Assembly (NCBI GenBank): GCA_016936015.1
Contig: JAFGPV010000162.1
Location: 1-39,145, forward strand
From: Pirellulales bacterium
GTDB taxonomy: Bacteria > Planctomycetota > Planctomycetia > Pirellulales > Thermoguttaceae
Length of the DNA: 39,145 bases
Direction: 5' to 3'
This document shows positions 1 to 8,622 of the stretch, piece after piece (position 1 is the stretch's first letter; every line of letters begins with the position of its first letter). The notes below the pieces were generated by a model. That model was not told the DNA's origin. It searched no databases and was given only the letters and a program-made list of their open reading frames with translations. A program made the position numbers and the translations under genes.

Positions 1-648
1 CTTGGATTTGTTCCACGTGACGACTTGCCGGGTTGCTCCGAAGGAGCAACGGTTCTCCCAGCCCTGGGCAACGCCCAGGGGAGGGGAGCAAAGAGGAGAA
101 AATGACGGCCCAACGGGCCAATCCCGAATCCCCTTCCGCCCCAATCGCCGTAAAACGAAATTGCAGTTATGCAATTGCAGAGGTGTATCGTGAAATTGCA
201 GAATTGGAATGTTTATGGACGGGGACGCCATTCATAATTAATGGTTGGTCGTTCGTTGGGAACCGAGAATTTTCCGGTAAGTAACAGAAGGGGGAAAGAG
301 TGCCATTGGCCCCATGCCCGGCATTTCCAGGCTATTAGCCTATCGCACGGCCATTGATGGCCGTTTCCGCGGTACGCGGTAATAGGCCCGACGTTTACGT
401 CGAGTTGGGGAAGAGGGATTATCTTCTTCACACGGGCAAGGGAACGGGGGAGAAGTAAAAAACTTATTGCCCTGCCAACCCGTGCTAAAAGCACGGGCCT
501 GTAATCGCTACACGGACAAGGATCGTAAACGATCCTCGAGGTACGGCAAACCGACCGAGGATTTTTTCATGGTTGCGATCCCGGGGCGTTCTAGCGTTAG
601 AGTTTATCATCTTTCACAACGCCGCGACCGCGGGTCGCGGCTTGCCAA
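1..648. repeat. Gene-free region made of many small perfect hairpins
   Basis: No convincing gene is seen; short open frames here have no recognisable protein character. The region is packed with distinct perfect inverted repeats with very small loops: 32-50 (GTTGCTCC, loop gaa), 62-80 (CCCTGGGC, loop aac), 107-119 (GGCCC, loop aac), 329-341 (AGGCT, loop att), 347-364 (ACGGCCAT, loop tg), 367-379 (CCGCG, loop gta), 389-402 (CGACGT, loop tt), 479-497 (CCCGTGCT, loop aaa), 519-536 (AGGATCGT, loop aa) and 621-641 (GCCGCGACC, loop gcg). The last lies just past the protease stop codon on the minus strand and could act as an mRNA 3' end, although no T-run follows it. An AATTGCAG motif also recurs at about 162-202. 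The hairpins are seen directly; what they do is unknown. Confidence 0.7.
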
Positions 649-1932
649 TCAATCCTTGATCTTCTTTTGCAGATACTCCACCGCTTTTTCCCGCTGGCGG
701 TCGACGAAATTGTCTTCCTCGGCGGCTCCGTTGGTTACGGCGGGGGCGACGTCGCGCCGGGCGCGCCAGAGGAACCAGCGGGCCAGTTCGTCGTTGTCCA
801 GCGCGACTTTGCGGCCCGGGTCGGGGCGGACGCCCCAGGTTTCATCTTTTCCGGCGCCCGGCCGGCGGTTGATATTCTTGCCGCTGGGCCGGCCGTAGCT
901 GGAGGTGGTCAGCCGCAGGGAGCCGGCGTCGTGATCCAGTTCGAAGATTTGCTGCACCGTCCCCTTGCCGTAGGTCCGCTGCCCGATGACCGCCGCCCGA
1001 TGGTGGTCCTGCAGGCAGGCGGCGACGATCTCGCTGGCGCTGGCCGAGTTCTGGTTGACCAGCACCGCCAGCGGCAGGTCGGGGTAGGGAGCGTCGCCGT
1101 CGGCCGACACGGACTCCATGATCCGGCCGTGGCGGCCCAGCCGGGTCACGATGACCCCCTGCTTGACGAACAGGTTGCAGACGGCGGCCGCGGCGCTGAA
1201 GATCCCGCCGGGATTGTTCCGCAAATCCAGAATCAGACCCCGCACGCCCTCTTCGGTCAGGGAGTGCAGCACCTGCTTCAATTCCTCGGCCGTGTTCTTC
1301 GAGAAGCTGCTGATGCGGACGTAGCCGATGCGGTCCTTGCCGGGAAGCATGTAGTTCCAGGAGCCGTCGGCGTCGCGGGATTCTCCGAGCACGGTCTCTT
1401 CGAGGACGTTGCCCCGGACGATTTTCACCTCGACGGGCTTTTCCTCGCCGAGGTGTTGAATCATGAGGGTGACGGGCTGGCCCCGCTTGCCGCGGATCAG
1501 GGCCACGCCGTCGGTCAACGAGAGGCCCTGCGTGCTGCGGTCGTTGATCCGCAGGATTTTATCGCCGGCGCGGACGCCCGCCTCGGCGGCCGGCGAGCCG
1601 TACAGCGGCGAGAGGACCGTCAACTGCCGGGTTTGCGGATCGAGGGTGACTTCCAGTCCCACCCCCTCGAACTCGCCGTCGAGCAACTCGTTTAAATGCC
1701 GGGACTCCACCGGGGGGACGTAGGAGGAGTTCTCGTCGCCCAACTGGCCGATCATCCCCTGCATCGCCCCCTTGAAGAGCTTTTCCTCGCCCACGGGATC
1801 CAGGGCGTTCCGCTCGATCAGGTTCAGGGATTTGGTCAGGATCCGCCCATAGGGATTGTACTCGGCGCGTTGATGGCAAATCAGAGCGATCAACACGGCG
1901 GCCAACAGAACGGCGAGATTCCGTCGCGGCAT
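649..1932 (-). CDS. S41 family C-terminal processing peptidase (CtpA/Tsp-like)
   Basis: A periplasmic or membrane-anchored serine protease of 427 residues that would cleave proteins near their C terminus. An N-terminal hydrophobic segment (residues 6-19) looks like a signal anchor. A PDZ domain follows at roughly 85-170, and then the S41 catalytic core. The motif NSASASE at 295-301 supplies the nucleophile (S298 by analogy with E. coli Tsp), and the Lys of YGKG (K323) sits 25 residues later, the same spacing as in Tsp; together they form the Ser-Lys dyad. LDLRNNPGG (235-243) is the usual substrate-groove loop. The C-terminal tail is charged and lysine-rich. The gene lies 14 nt downstream of rpsI on the same strand, so it may be read from the ribosomal promoter. 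The family is clear; the substrate is not known. Confidence 0.93.
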   Translation of the reverse strand: MPRRNLAVLLAAVLIALICHQRAEYNPYGRILTKSLNLIERNALDPVGEEKLFKGAMQGMIGQLGDENSSYVPPVESRHLNELLDGEFEGVGLEVTLDPQTRQLTVLSPLYGSPAAEAGVRAGDKILRINDRSTQGLSLTDGVALIRGKRGQPVTLMIQHLGEEKPVEVKIVRGNVLEETVLGESRDADGSWNYMLPGKDRIGYVRISSFSKNTAEELKQVLHSLTEEGVRGLILDLRNNPGGIFSAAAAVCNLFVKQGVIVTRLGRHGRIMESVSADGDAPYPDLPLAVLVNQNSASASEIVAACLQDHHRAAVIGQRTYGKGTVQQIFELDHDAGSLRLTTSSYGRPSGKNINRRPGAGKDETWGVRPDPGRKVALDNDELARWFLWRARRDVAPAVTNGAAEEDNFVDRQREKAVEYLQKKIKD

Positions 1933-1946
1933 GATTTCGCACCGGA

Positions 1947-2345
1947 TTAACGCTTGGAGAACTGCGTGCCGCGCCGGGCGCCGCGGAAGCCGTACTTCTT
2001 GCGTTCTTTCATGCGGCTGTCGCGGGTCAACATGCCCGAGTCGCGCAACGTCGGCGCGAGCGTCTCGTCCAGGCGGCGGAGCGCCCGGGCGATGGCCATT
2101 TTGCAGGCGTCGGCCTGGCCGTTGAATCCGCCGCCCGAGGCGGAGATCTTCACGTCCACTTCGTTCCGCTTGCCGGTCAATTCCAACGGCGCCAGGACCG
2201 ATTTTTGCTGCTTGACGTTGTAAAAATACTCGTCCAGAGGCCGGCCGTTGACGGTTATCTTTCCTTCGCCCGGCCGCAGCCGCACCTGGACGATTGACTT
2301 TTTCCGCCTGCCGGTTCCTAAATGATCTGCTGTTGGTAAAGGCAT
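1947..2345 (-). CDS. rpsI: 30S ribosomal protein S9
   Basis: A 132-residue small-subunit protein whose C-terminal tail reaches towards the P-site tRNA. The sequence shows LGTGRRKKSIVQVRL near the N terminus, the family signature GGGFNGQADACKMAIARAL in the middle and the conserved basic ending RRGTQFSKR. The length is normal. It lies downstream of rplM as in most bacteria, but the two genes are separated by a repeat array (2346-2433). That array abuts the start codon, so no Shine-Dalgarno sequence is visible in front of the ATG at 2345. Confidence 0.97.
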   Translation of the reverse strand: MPLPTADHLGTGRRKKSIVQVRLRPGEGKITVNGRPLDEYFYNVKQQKSVLAPLELTGKRNEVDVKISASGGGFNGQADACKMAIARALRRLDETLAPTLRDSGMLTRDSRMKERKKYGFRGARRGTQFSKR

Positions 2346-2433
2346 AGGGATTAGGGATTGGGGATTAGGGATTGGGGATTAGAGTTTGGAGAAACGGGCC
2401 TTTTCTAATCCCTAATCCCCAATCCCTACTCCC
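2346..2433. repeat. Inverted array of GGGATTAGGGATT-type short repeats between rplM and rpsI
   Basis: On the plus strand, units of the type GGGATTAGGGATTGG run from about 2347 to 2380, and their reverse complement (TAATCCCTAATCCCC units) runs from about 2406 to 2433. The two arms could pair over about 24-27 bp with a loop near 25 nt. A related run of CAATCCC units lies at about 15976-16001. In rpsI-rplM mRNA this would make a large hairpin directly before the S9 start codon. Confidence 0.8.
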
Positions 2434-2440
2434 TGGTCGT

Positions 2441-2890
2441 TCACTTTTCGCCTAATTCGATCTTCTCCGGCATCTGCGCCTGATGAGGATGCTCGCTGCC
2501 GGTGTAGAGTTTCATTTTCGAGAGCATCTTCACGGCCAATTTATTCTTCGGCAACATCCGCCGGACCGCTTCGCGGAGGATCAGTTCCGGCCGGCGGTCG
2601 CGGCGATGGCCCGCCGTCTCGCTCCGCTGACCGGTGTAGCCCGTGTACCAAGTGTACGTCTTCTGGTCCCATTTCTTTCCGGTGAAAACGACCTTCTCCA
2701 CGTTGGTGACGATCACGAAATCGCCCGTGTCGACGTGGGGCGTGTAACCCGGCCGGTGCTTGCCCATCAGGATCATGGCGATTTGGCTGGCCAAGCGGCC
2801 GACCACCTTGTCGGTCGCGTCCACGATCCACCACTGGGCCTGCACCTCGGCAGGTTTCGCCATGTAAGTTTTAGTCCTCAGTATTGCCAT
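2441..2890 (-). CDS. rplM: 50S ribosomal protein L13
   Basis: A 149-residue early-assembly protein of the large subunit. It shows the typical core WWIVDATDKVVGRLAS, then GKHRPGYTPHVDTGD, and later RMLPKNKLAVKMLSKMKLY and the GSEHPHQAQ motif near the end. An alternative start at 2863 gives MAKPAEVQ, a common N terminus in this family; the ATG at 2890 is preceded by GAGG at workable spacing, so it is kept. It is the first gene of the rplM-rpsI pair and diverges from the transhydrogenase operon across about 170 nt, which must hold both promoters. Confidence 0.97.
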   Translation of the reverse strand: MAILRTKTYMAKPAEVQAQWWIVDATDKVVGRLASQIAMILMGKHRPGYTPHVDTGDFVIVTNVEKVVFTGKKWDQKTYTWYTGYTGQRSETAGHRRDRRPELILREAVRRMLPKNKLAVKMLSKMKLYTGSEHPHQAQMPEKIELGEK

Positions 2891-3060
2891 GAGAATGCCT
2901 CATAATGGAAAAACTCATAGTTTATCTCCTTATCGGAATACTGACAAGGGTTCTTCAGGGGGACGCCCCAAGGGGGGGGATTTTCTGTGGCTTTCATTTC
3001 AGGCATACTAGGGAATTCTGCCAAGTGGTACCATAGTTCCTCTATTTTATCCCCAAAGCA

Positions 3061-4194
3061 ATGATTGCCGGCATCCTTCGCGAAACGTTCCCGGGCGAAC
3101 GCCGGGTGGCCCTGGTCCCTGCGTCCGTCCCCAATCTGGTGAAGGCGGGGATGAAAGTCTGCCTGCAAGGCGGCGCCGGCCTGGAAGCCGGGTATCCGGA
3201 CGAGCAATACACGGCTAAAGGCGTCACGATCGCCGGCAGCCGCGAGGAGGTCTTCGCCGCCGACGTTCTGTTGCAGGTCCGCGCCGCCGGCGCGAATCCC
3301 GAGGCCGGCACCGCCGACCGATCCCATTACCGGGCCGGCCAGATCGTGATCGCCCAATGCGATCCGCTGAACCAGCCCCAGCCGGCCAGGGATCTCGCCC
3401 CCTCGGGCGTCACGCTCTTCGCCTTGGAACTGCTCCCCCGCATTACCCGGGCGCAGAGCATGGACGTCCTCTCCTCGATGGCCACCGTGGCCGGCTATCG
3501 GGCCGTGCTGCTGGCCGCCGGGCATCTGCCGAGGATGTTTCCCATGCTGATGACCGCCGCCGGGACGATTACCCCGGCCAAGGTGTTCGTGATCGGCGCC
3601 GGCGTGGCCGGATTGCAGGCCATTTCCACGGCCCGGCGGCTGGGCGGCGTCGTCTCCGCCTACGACGTCCGGCCCGCCGTGAAGGAGCAGATCCACAGCC
3701 TCGGGGCGAAGTTCGTCGAGATGAAATTGGAATCGGCCGAGGGGAGCGGCGGCTACGCCCGGCAGATGGACGAGGCGTTTTACCGCAAACAGCGAGAATT
3801 GATGACCAAGGTCGTCGCCGAAAGCGACGTGGTCATCACCACGGCGGCCATTCCCGGCAAGAAATCGCCCGTGCTGATCACCGCCGAGGCGGTCGCCGGC
3901 ATGGCCCCCGGCTCGGTCATCGTCGACCTGGCCGCCGAACGGGGTGGGAACTGCGAACTGACGAAAGCCGATCAGACCCTTAAACATCACGGCGTGACGA
4001 TCCTCGGCCCCACGAATCTCCCCTCCGAGGCGCCCTATCACGCCAGCCAGATGTATTCCAAGAATATCACGACCTTCCTCCTGTCGCTGGTCAAGGACGG
4101 GCAGATCCAGATCCCGGCCGACGACGAAATCGTGCAGGCCACCTGCGTGGCGCGGGAAGGAAAGATCGTCAATCCTCAACTTGCGACCTCATAA
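3061..4194 (+). CDS. pntA: NAD(P) transhydrogenase alpha subunit 1, NAD(H)-binding part
   Basis: The soluble NAD(H)-binding domain I of proton-translocating transhydrogenase, which passes hydride between NADH and NADP at the cost or gain of a proton gradient. The 377-residue protein begins MIAGILRETFPGERRVAL as family members do. It has the Rossmann motif GAGVAGLQA (about 180-188), then YDVRPAVKEQI, and ends with the catalytic-face segments typical of AlaDH/PntA proteins. It lacks the membrane part, which a separate gene supplies (4401-4775), so this is the split three-subunit form. There is no strong ribosome binding site before the ATG. The stop codon lies in the first copy of a perfect 29-bp tandem duplication. 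Confidence 0.95.
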   Translation: MIAGILRETFPGERRVALVPASVPNLVKAGMKVCLQGGAGLEAGYPDEQYTAKGVTIAGSREEVFAADVLLQVRAAGANPEAGTADRSHYRAGQIVIAQCDPLNQPQPARDLAPSGVTLFALELLPRITRAQSMDVLSSMATVAGYRAVLLAAGHLPRMFPMLMTAAGTITPAKVFVIGAGVAGLQAISTARRLGGVVSAYDVRPAVKEQIHSLGAKFVEMKLESAEGSGGYARQMDEAFYRKQRELMTKVVAESDVVITTAAIPGKKSPVLITAEAVAGMAPGSVIVDLAAERGGNCELTKADQTLKHHGVTILGPTNLPSEAPYHASQMYSKNITTFLLSLVKDGQIQIPADDEIVQATCVAREGKIVNPQLATS

Positions 4195-4235
4195 AGCCGC
4201 GACCGAAACTTGCGACCTCATAAAGCCGCGACCGA
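4178..4235 (+). repeat. Perfect 29-bp tandem duplication across the pntA stop codon
   Basis: Bases 4178-4206 and 4207-4235 are identical, each running from AACTTGCGACC to CGCGACCGA. The first copy holds the last codons and TAA of pntA; the second repeats them in the untranslated spacer. This looks like a recent slippage or duplication event. Confidence 0.93.
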
Positions 4236-4285
4236 CGGTTGCGGTCTGGTGATAAACGATTTGCAGAAGATGAACGAATAAGTAA

Positions 4286-4352
4286 TAGCCGGCGGGCTAA
4301 CAGCCGCCGCGAAGTGCGAAAAATTCCCTCGGCGGCTGTTAGCCGCCGGCTA
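4286..4352. repeat. Short palindromic element, copy 1 (TAGCCGGC ends)
   Basis: A 67-bp element that starts TAGCCGGCGGGCT and ends AGCCGCCGGCTA, so it has terminal inverted repeats. Inside, the 3' half holds the hairpin CGGCGGCT, loop gtt, AGCCGCCG. It lies between the pntA and pntAB genes. A second copy at 9196-9260 is inverted relative to this one, judged from the central segment, and a half copy is at about 21170-21195. Confidence 0.85.
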
Positions 4353-4400
4353 TTCAGTCCGAACATCATTTACCGATCCTCGATCACCGAGTACCACGTC

Positions 4401-4775
4401 ATGGAAATCCTTTCTGGTCTGAACAACTTCGCTTTGTTCGCCGCGGAAACGGCGACGGCGGAATCCGCCGCCCCGCCGTCGTCGATCGTCATCAACATCA
4501 CGATCTTCGTCCTGGCCTGCTTCGTCGGCTACGAAATCATCACCAAGATCCCGCCGTTGCTGCACACGCCGCTGATGTCCGGCTCGAACGCCATCTCGGG
4601 TATCACGCTGGTCGGCTCGCTGGTGGCGGCCAGCAGCGGATTCGCGTCCCTGTTCTCCTACGAGGCGCTGATTTCCGTCCTGGGATTTTTCGCCGTCCTG
4701 ATGGCCACGATCAACGTCGTCGGCGGATTCGTGGTCACCGACCGGATGCTGGGCATGTTCAAAAGGAAGGACTAA
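4401..4775 (+). CDS. pntAB: NAD(P) transhydrogenase alpha subunit 2, membrane part
   Basis: A small membrane subunit (124 residues) forming part of the proton channel of transhydrogenase. After MEILSGLNNFALFAAETATAE come about three hydrophobic helices: around INITIFVLACFVGYEII, SGITLVGSLVAASSGFASL and ISVLGFFAVLMATINVVGGFVV. The segment between the first two (PPLLHTPLMSGSNAISG) is strongly conserved in this family. The frame is open upstream to 4239, but that stretch crosses the repeat element and encodes Arg-rich non-family sequence, so the ATG at 4401 is chosen. The next gene, pntB, starts after a 3-nt gap, so the two are probably translationally coupled. Confidence 0.93.
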   Translation: MEILSGLNNFALFAAETATAESAAPPSSIVINITIFVLACFVGYEIITKIPPLLHTPLMSGSNAISGITLVGSLVAASSGFASLFSYEALISVLGFFAVLMATINVVGGFVVTDRMLGMFKRKD

Positions 4776-4778
4776 GCC

Positions 4779-6182
<1,404 letters not shown>

Positions 6183-6184
6183 CT

Positions 6185-6220
6185 CCCCTCTCCCTCCGGG
6201 AGAGGGTCAGGGTGAGGGCG
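6185..6220 (+). repeat. REP-like hairpin, CCCTCTCCC type
   Basis: Just past the pntB stop: arms CCCTCTCCC (6186-6194) and GGGAGAGGG (6198-6206) with a 3-nt loop, followed by TCAGGGTGAGGGCG. The same element occurs twice at 15848-15950 and twice at 35325-35393, so it is dispersed in this genome. Confidence 0.85.
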
Positions 6221-6297
6221 GCGAAATTTTTCTGCCTTGGAAAGCCGCGGCCAGCGGTCGCGGATTTCATGTTTCACCAACGCCAGTCCAAGGCATC

Positions 6298-6336
6298 TTG
6301 CCTTTTTGTATGCTATTGTTTACAATGTAATACAAT
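6298..6336 (+). promoter_or_regulatory. Promoter and candidate operator of the RelB/RelE module
   Basis: A sigma-70-like promoter: TTGCCT (6298-6303), 17-nt spacer, TACAAT (6321-6326). An inverted repeat ATTGT/ACAAT (6315-6326) overlaps the -10 box, and TACAAT recurs 10 bp later (6331-6336), one helical turn on. Ribbon-helix-helix antitoxins usually bind such repeated half sites and repress their own operon. A strong ribosome site AGGAGG (6343-6348) follows. The motifs are seen; binding is inferred. Confidence 0.65.
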
Positions 6337-6354
6337 TATGCTAGGAGGTTCATT

Positions 6355-6573
6355 ATGAATACAGCCATTTCGGTCCGCATCCCCCAAAAGCTGGCCGACG
6401 ATCTGGACGGCATCGCCCGGGAGACGGAGCGGTCCCGTTCGTTCATCGTGCAAAAGGCGTTGGAATCCTACATCGAAGACTACGCCGATCTCCAGGTGGC
6501 CCTTGACCGGCTCCGCGACAAGGCCGATCCCATCGTCACCAGCAAAGAGATGAGAAAATCCCTTGGCTTATAA
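6355..6573 (+). CDS. Ribbon-helix-helix antitoxin (RelB/CopG-like)
   Basis: A 72-residue DNA-binding antitoxin. The N-terminal strand ISVRIPQKLADDLDGIA and the helix ETERSRSFIVQKALESYIEDYAD give a ribbon-helix-helix fold, with the strand contacting DNA and the two helices forming the dimer. The C-terminal part (QVALDRLRDKADPIVTSKEMRKSLGL) would wrap the toxin. AGGAGG sits 6 nt before the ATG. The toxin gene overlaps its 3' end by 11 nt. Autoregulation is likely through the repeats overlapping the promoter at 6298-6336. Confidence 0.92.
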   Translation: MNTAISVRIPQKLADDLDGIARETERSRSFIVQKALESYIEDYADLQVALDRLRDKADPIVTSKEMRKSLGL

Positions 6574-6823
6574 TATTCTCTACAAGCAATCGGTCCGTCG
6601 CGATCTGAAACGGCTTCCCCAGGCCGAGGCGAAGCGCATCCTGGATCAGATCGACCGTGGACTGCCGAAAAAAGCGGAGTCTAATCCAACCCTCAAGGGC
6701 CAATTCGCCGGTCTGAGAAAACATCGCGTCGGCGATTACCGCGTCATCTATTCTATTCTCGGGGACGACGTGCTGATCCTCCGAATCGCCCATCGGCGGA
6801 ACGTTTATAAGAGAAAACTCTAA
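6563..6823 (+). CDS. RelE/ParE family toxin
   Basis: An 86-residue toxin of the RelE/ParE fold. The sequence MAYNILYKQSVRRDLKRLP, the middle segment LKGQFAGLRKHRVGDYRVIYSI and the end ILRIAHRRNVYKRKL match the family. The late Arg/His-rich IAHRRNVY segment is typical of RelE-type ribosome-dependent mRNA interferases, but ParE-type gyrase inhibitors share the fold, so the target is not certain. The start is TTG inside the antitoxin gene (11-nt overlap), which should keep toxin output coupled to and below that of the antitoxin. Confidence 0.9.
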   Translation: MAYNILYKQSVRRDLKRLPQAEAKRILDQIDRGLPKKAESNPTLKGQFAGLRKHRVGDYRVIYSILGDDVLILRIAHRRNVYKRKL

Positions 6824-6839
6824 CGTGCATTTCGACCTG

Positions 6840-6877
6840 CAAGACCGCGATCCCTGGCCGCGGTCTTGTTTCCTCTT
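6840..6877. terminator. Rho-independent terminator after the toxin gene
   Basis: A 10-bp stem CAAGACCGCG/CGCGGTCTTG (6840-6849 and 6859-6868) with a 9-nt loop, followed by TTTCCTCTT. It lies 17 nt past the toxin stop and between convergent genes, so it may serve both directions, though the T-rich tail favours the plus strand. Confidence 0.65.
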
Positions 6878-6881
6878 CACG

Positions 6882-7460
6882 CTACGGCTCATACGGCCAC
6901 TCCGGCAGCGATGCCAAATAGTCGGGATGCACGCCGTTGAGCCAAATATAATCGTCGCTGATCCTCTTGGGTAATACCAGTTGCGACCTCATCAAGAAAT
7001 AGATCGACGCGACAATGATGATCACGCCTCCAAAAAAAATCGGCCAACCTCTCGACGGCAGATAGAAAATATCCAGGGCGCCCGTGATCATCGTTATTAT
7101 TCCCACCAGCAAGAGGATCAATCCCAGGAAGCTCCACCATCGACGCAGATAGAGCCATTTCCGGCTTATTCCAATGTAGATTCTCGCCCTTTTACTCAGA
7201 ATCAACGCCAAGATCAGATACAGCGCAAAGTGGGCAAGCAGTGTAAAATAAACCGCCGGATGGTGCCAGGAGAGCGATCGCTTCAGCCGTTTGTACGCCG
7301 GCCCATTGCTCTTCACGCAGCGATCCGGAAGGACGGCCCGCTTGTGCATCACCAGCAATCGGCCTTTGCGGAAGATCTGCGTCTGATAGAACTGATCGTC
7401 CTCGACCAGTTCGACAAACTCCGTGGACTGCGGCGCGGCGTAGGGATTCACTTCGGACAT
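6882..7460 (-). CDS. Planctomycete-type membrane protein with NPYAAP N terminus
   Basis: A 192-residue protein of unknown function. It opens with MSEVNPYAAPQS, a start motif common in planctomycete membrane proteins. A soluble part (about residues 15-65) contains DRCVKSNGPAYKRLKRSLSWHHP, a cysteine-containing stretch before the first helix that recurs in this group. Four hydrophobic helices follow, near AVYFTLLAHFALYLILALIL, WSFLGLILLLVGIITMITGAL and WPIFFGGVIIIVASIYFL. The C terminus (DDYIWLNGVHPDYLASLPEWP) is soluble. It stands alone and converges on the toxin operon. No enzyme motif is seen. Confidence 0.85.
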   Translation of the reverse strand: MSEVNPYAAPQSTEFVELVEDDQFYQTQIFRKGRLLVMHKRAVLPDRCVKSNGPAYKRLKRSLSWHHPAVYFTLLAHFALYLILALILSKRARIYIGISRKWLYLRRWWSFLGLILLLVGIITMITGALDIFYLPSRGWPIFFGGVIIIVASIYFLMRSQLVLPKRISDDYIWLNGVHPDYLASLPEWPYEP

Positions 7461-7542
7461 GAAAGAATCCTTGTTTATTGAGTCTCAGGAAAGGAATGTC
7501 GTAAAGTTACATCAGAGCCGGGCTGTGCCGGCCCGGAAATGC

Positions 7543-7559
7543 CGGGGCGACACGCCCCG
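7543..7559. repeat. Small-loop hairpin, CGGGGCG arms
   Basis: A perfect 7-bp inverted repeat CGGGGCG/CGCCCCG with loop aca, in the gap between mtnA and the membrane protein gene, close to the mtnA stop codon. It has the same design as the hairpins in 1-648. Confidence 0.7.
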
Positions 7560-7566
7560 ACTCTGA

Positions 7567-8622
7567 CTAAACTTGCAACGTCTCGGCAATCATTTCCCGA
7601 TCGACCGGCCGGATGACGCCGCGCTCGCAGATGATCGCCGCGATCAGTTCCGCGGGTGTGACATCGAACGCGGGATTGTAGACCGGGACATCGGGCGGGG
7701 CGGTCTGGCGGCCGAAGCCGTGGGTGATCTCTTCCGCTCTGCGCTGTTCGATGGGAATTTTCGAGCCGTCGGAGATGGAAAGGTCGAACGTGCTGCTGGG
7801 GGCGGCGACATAGAACGGGATGCCGTGGGCCTTGGCCAGCACGGCCACGCCGTAGGTGCCGATCTTGTTGGCCGCATCGCCGTTGGCGGCGATCCGGTCG
7901 GCCCCGGTGACGACGGCCTGGACCTTCCCCTCGCGCATCACCTGGGCGGCCATCGAGTCGCAGATCAGCGTGCAGTCGATGCCCCGTTGCAGAAGCTCCC
8001 AGGCCGTCAGCCGGGCGCCTTGCAGCAGCGGCCGGGTCTCGTCGGCGAAGACATGGAGCGTCTTGTCCGACTCGGCGGCGGCGTAGATCACGGCCAGCGC
8101 CGTGCCGTAATCGGAGGTGGCCAGTCCGCCGGCGTTGCAATGCGTTAAAACGCCCTGCCCATCCTGCAATAGTGCTGCTCCATGTTTACCAATGGCCCGG
8201 CACATCTGGCGGTCTTCTTCGTGGATTTTTTGGGCCTCTTCCAGGAGGGCCGCGGCGATCTCCTCGGTTTGCCGGCCGCGGAGCGATTCTGCCTTGGTTT
8301 CCATCCGCTTCAGTGCCCAAAAGAGATTGACCGCGGTCGGCCGGCTGGCGGCGAGTTGTTCGACGGTCTGCCGGAGCCGCTCGATAAACGCCGCCTCGGA
8401 TTTTTTCATCACCGGCTGGACGCCGAGGATCACGCCGTAGGCGGCGGCCACGCCGATGGCCGGCGCCCCTCGGACGCGGAGCGTCCGGATCGCCTCGACG
8501 AGCGTCTCGACGTCGCGGCACTCGATCTCGCGGAATTCCGTCGGCAGCAGCGTCTGGTCGATCAGGAACAGCGATCCGCCGACGCCGCCGACCCAACGGA
8601 GCGTTTTCCAGTGCGTCGTCAC
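7567..8622 (-). CDS. mtnA: S-methyl-5-thioribose-1-phosphate isomerase
   Basis: A cytoplasmic enzyme of the methionine salvage pathway that converts methylthioribose-1-phosphate to methylthioribulose-1-phosphate. The 351-residue length is normal. The motif LTHCNAGGLATSDYGTALAV carries the catalytic Cys (C162) and VVTGADRIAANGDAANKIGTY the catalytic Asp (D242). RGAPAIGVAAAYG (51-63) is the phosphate/substrate loop. The fold is shared with eIF2B-alpha, but the paired Cys and Asp support the isomerase call. The start codon overlaps the purE stop by 4 nt, so the two are one transcription unit. No other salvage gene is in the window. Confidence 0.95.
   Translation of the reverse strand: MTTHWKTLRWVGGVGGSLFLIDQTLLPTEFREIECRDVETLVEAIRTLRVRGAPAIGVAAAYGVILGVQPVMKKSEAAFIERLRQTVEQLAASRPTAVNLFWALKRMETKAESLRGRQTEEIAAALLEEAQKIHEEDRQMCRAIGKHGAALLQDGQGVLTHCNAGGLATSDYGTALAVIYAAAESDKTLHVFADETRPLLQGARLTAWELLQRGIDCTLICDSMAAQVMREGKVQAVVTGADRIAANGDAANKIGTYGVAVLAKAHGIPFYVAAPSSTFDLSISDGSKIPIEQRRAEEITHGFGRQTAPPDVPVYNPAFDVTPAELIAAIICERGVIRPVDREMIAETLQV

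Noticed and set aside
1-648. Open frames at 2-193, 33-284, 213-494 and 467-898 as possible genes
   Set aside because: They read through hairpin repeats, have no conserved features and lack ribosome sites.
2346-2433. TTAGGG-like repeats as a telomere or chromosome end
   Set aside because: They lie between two co-oriented ribosomal protein genes, are short and inverted, and similar units occur elsewhere in the window.
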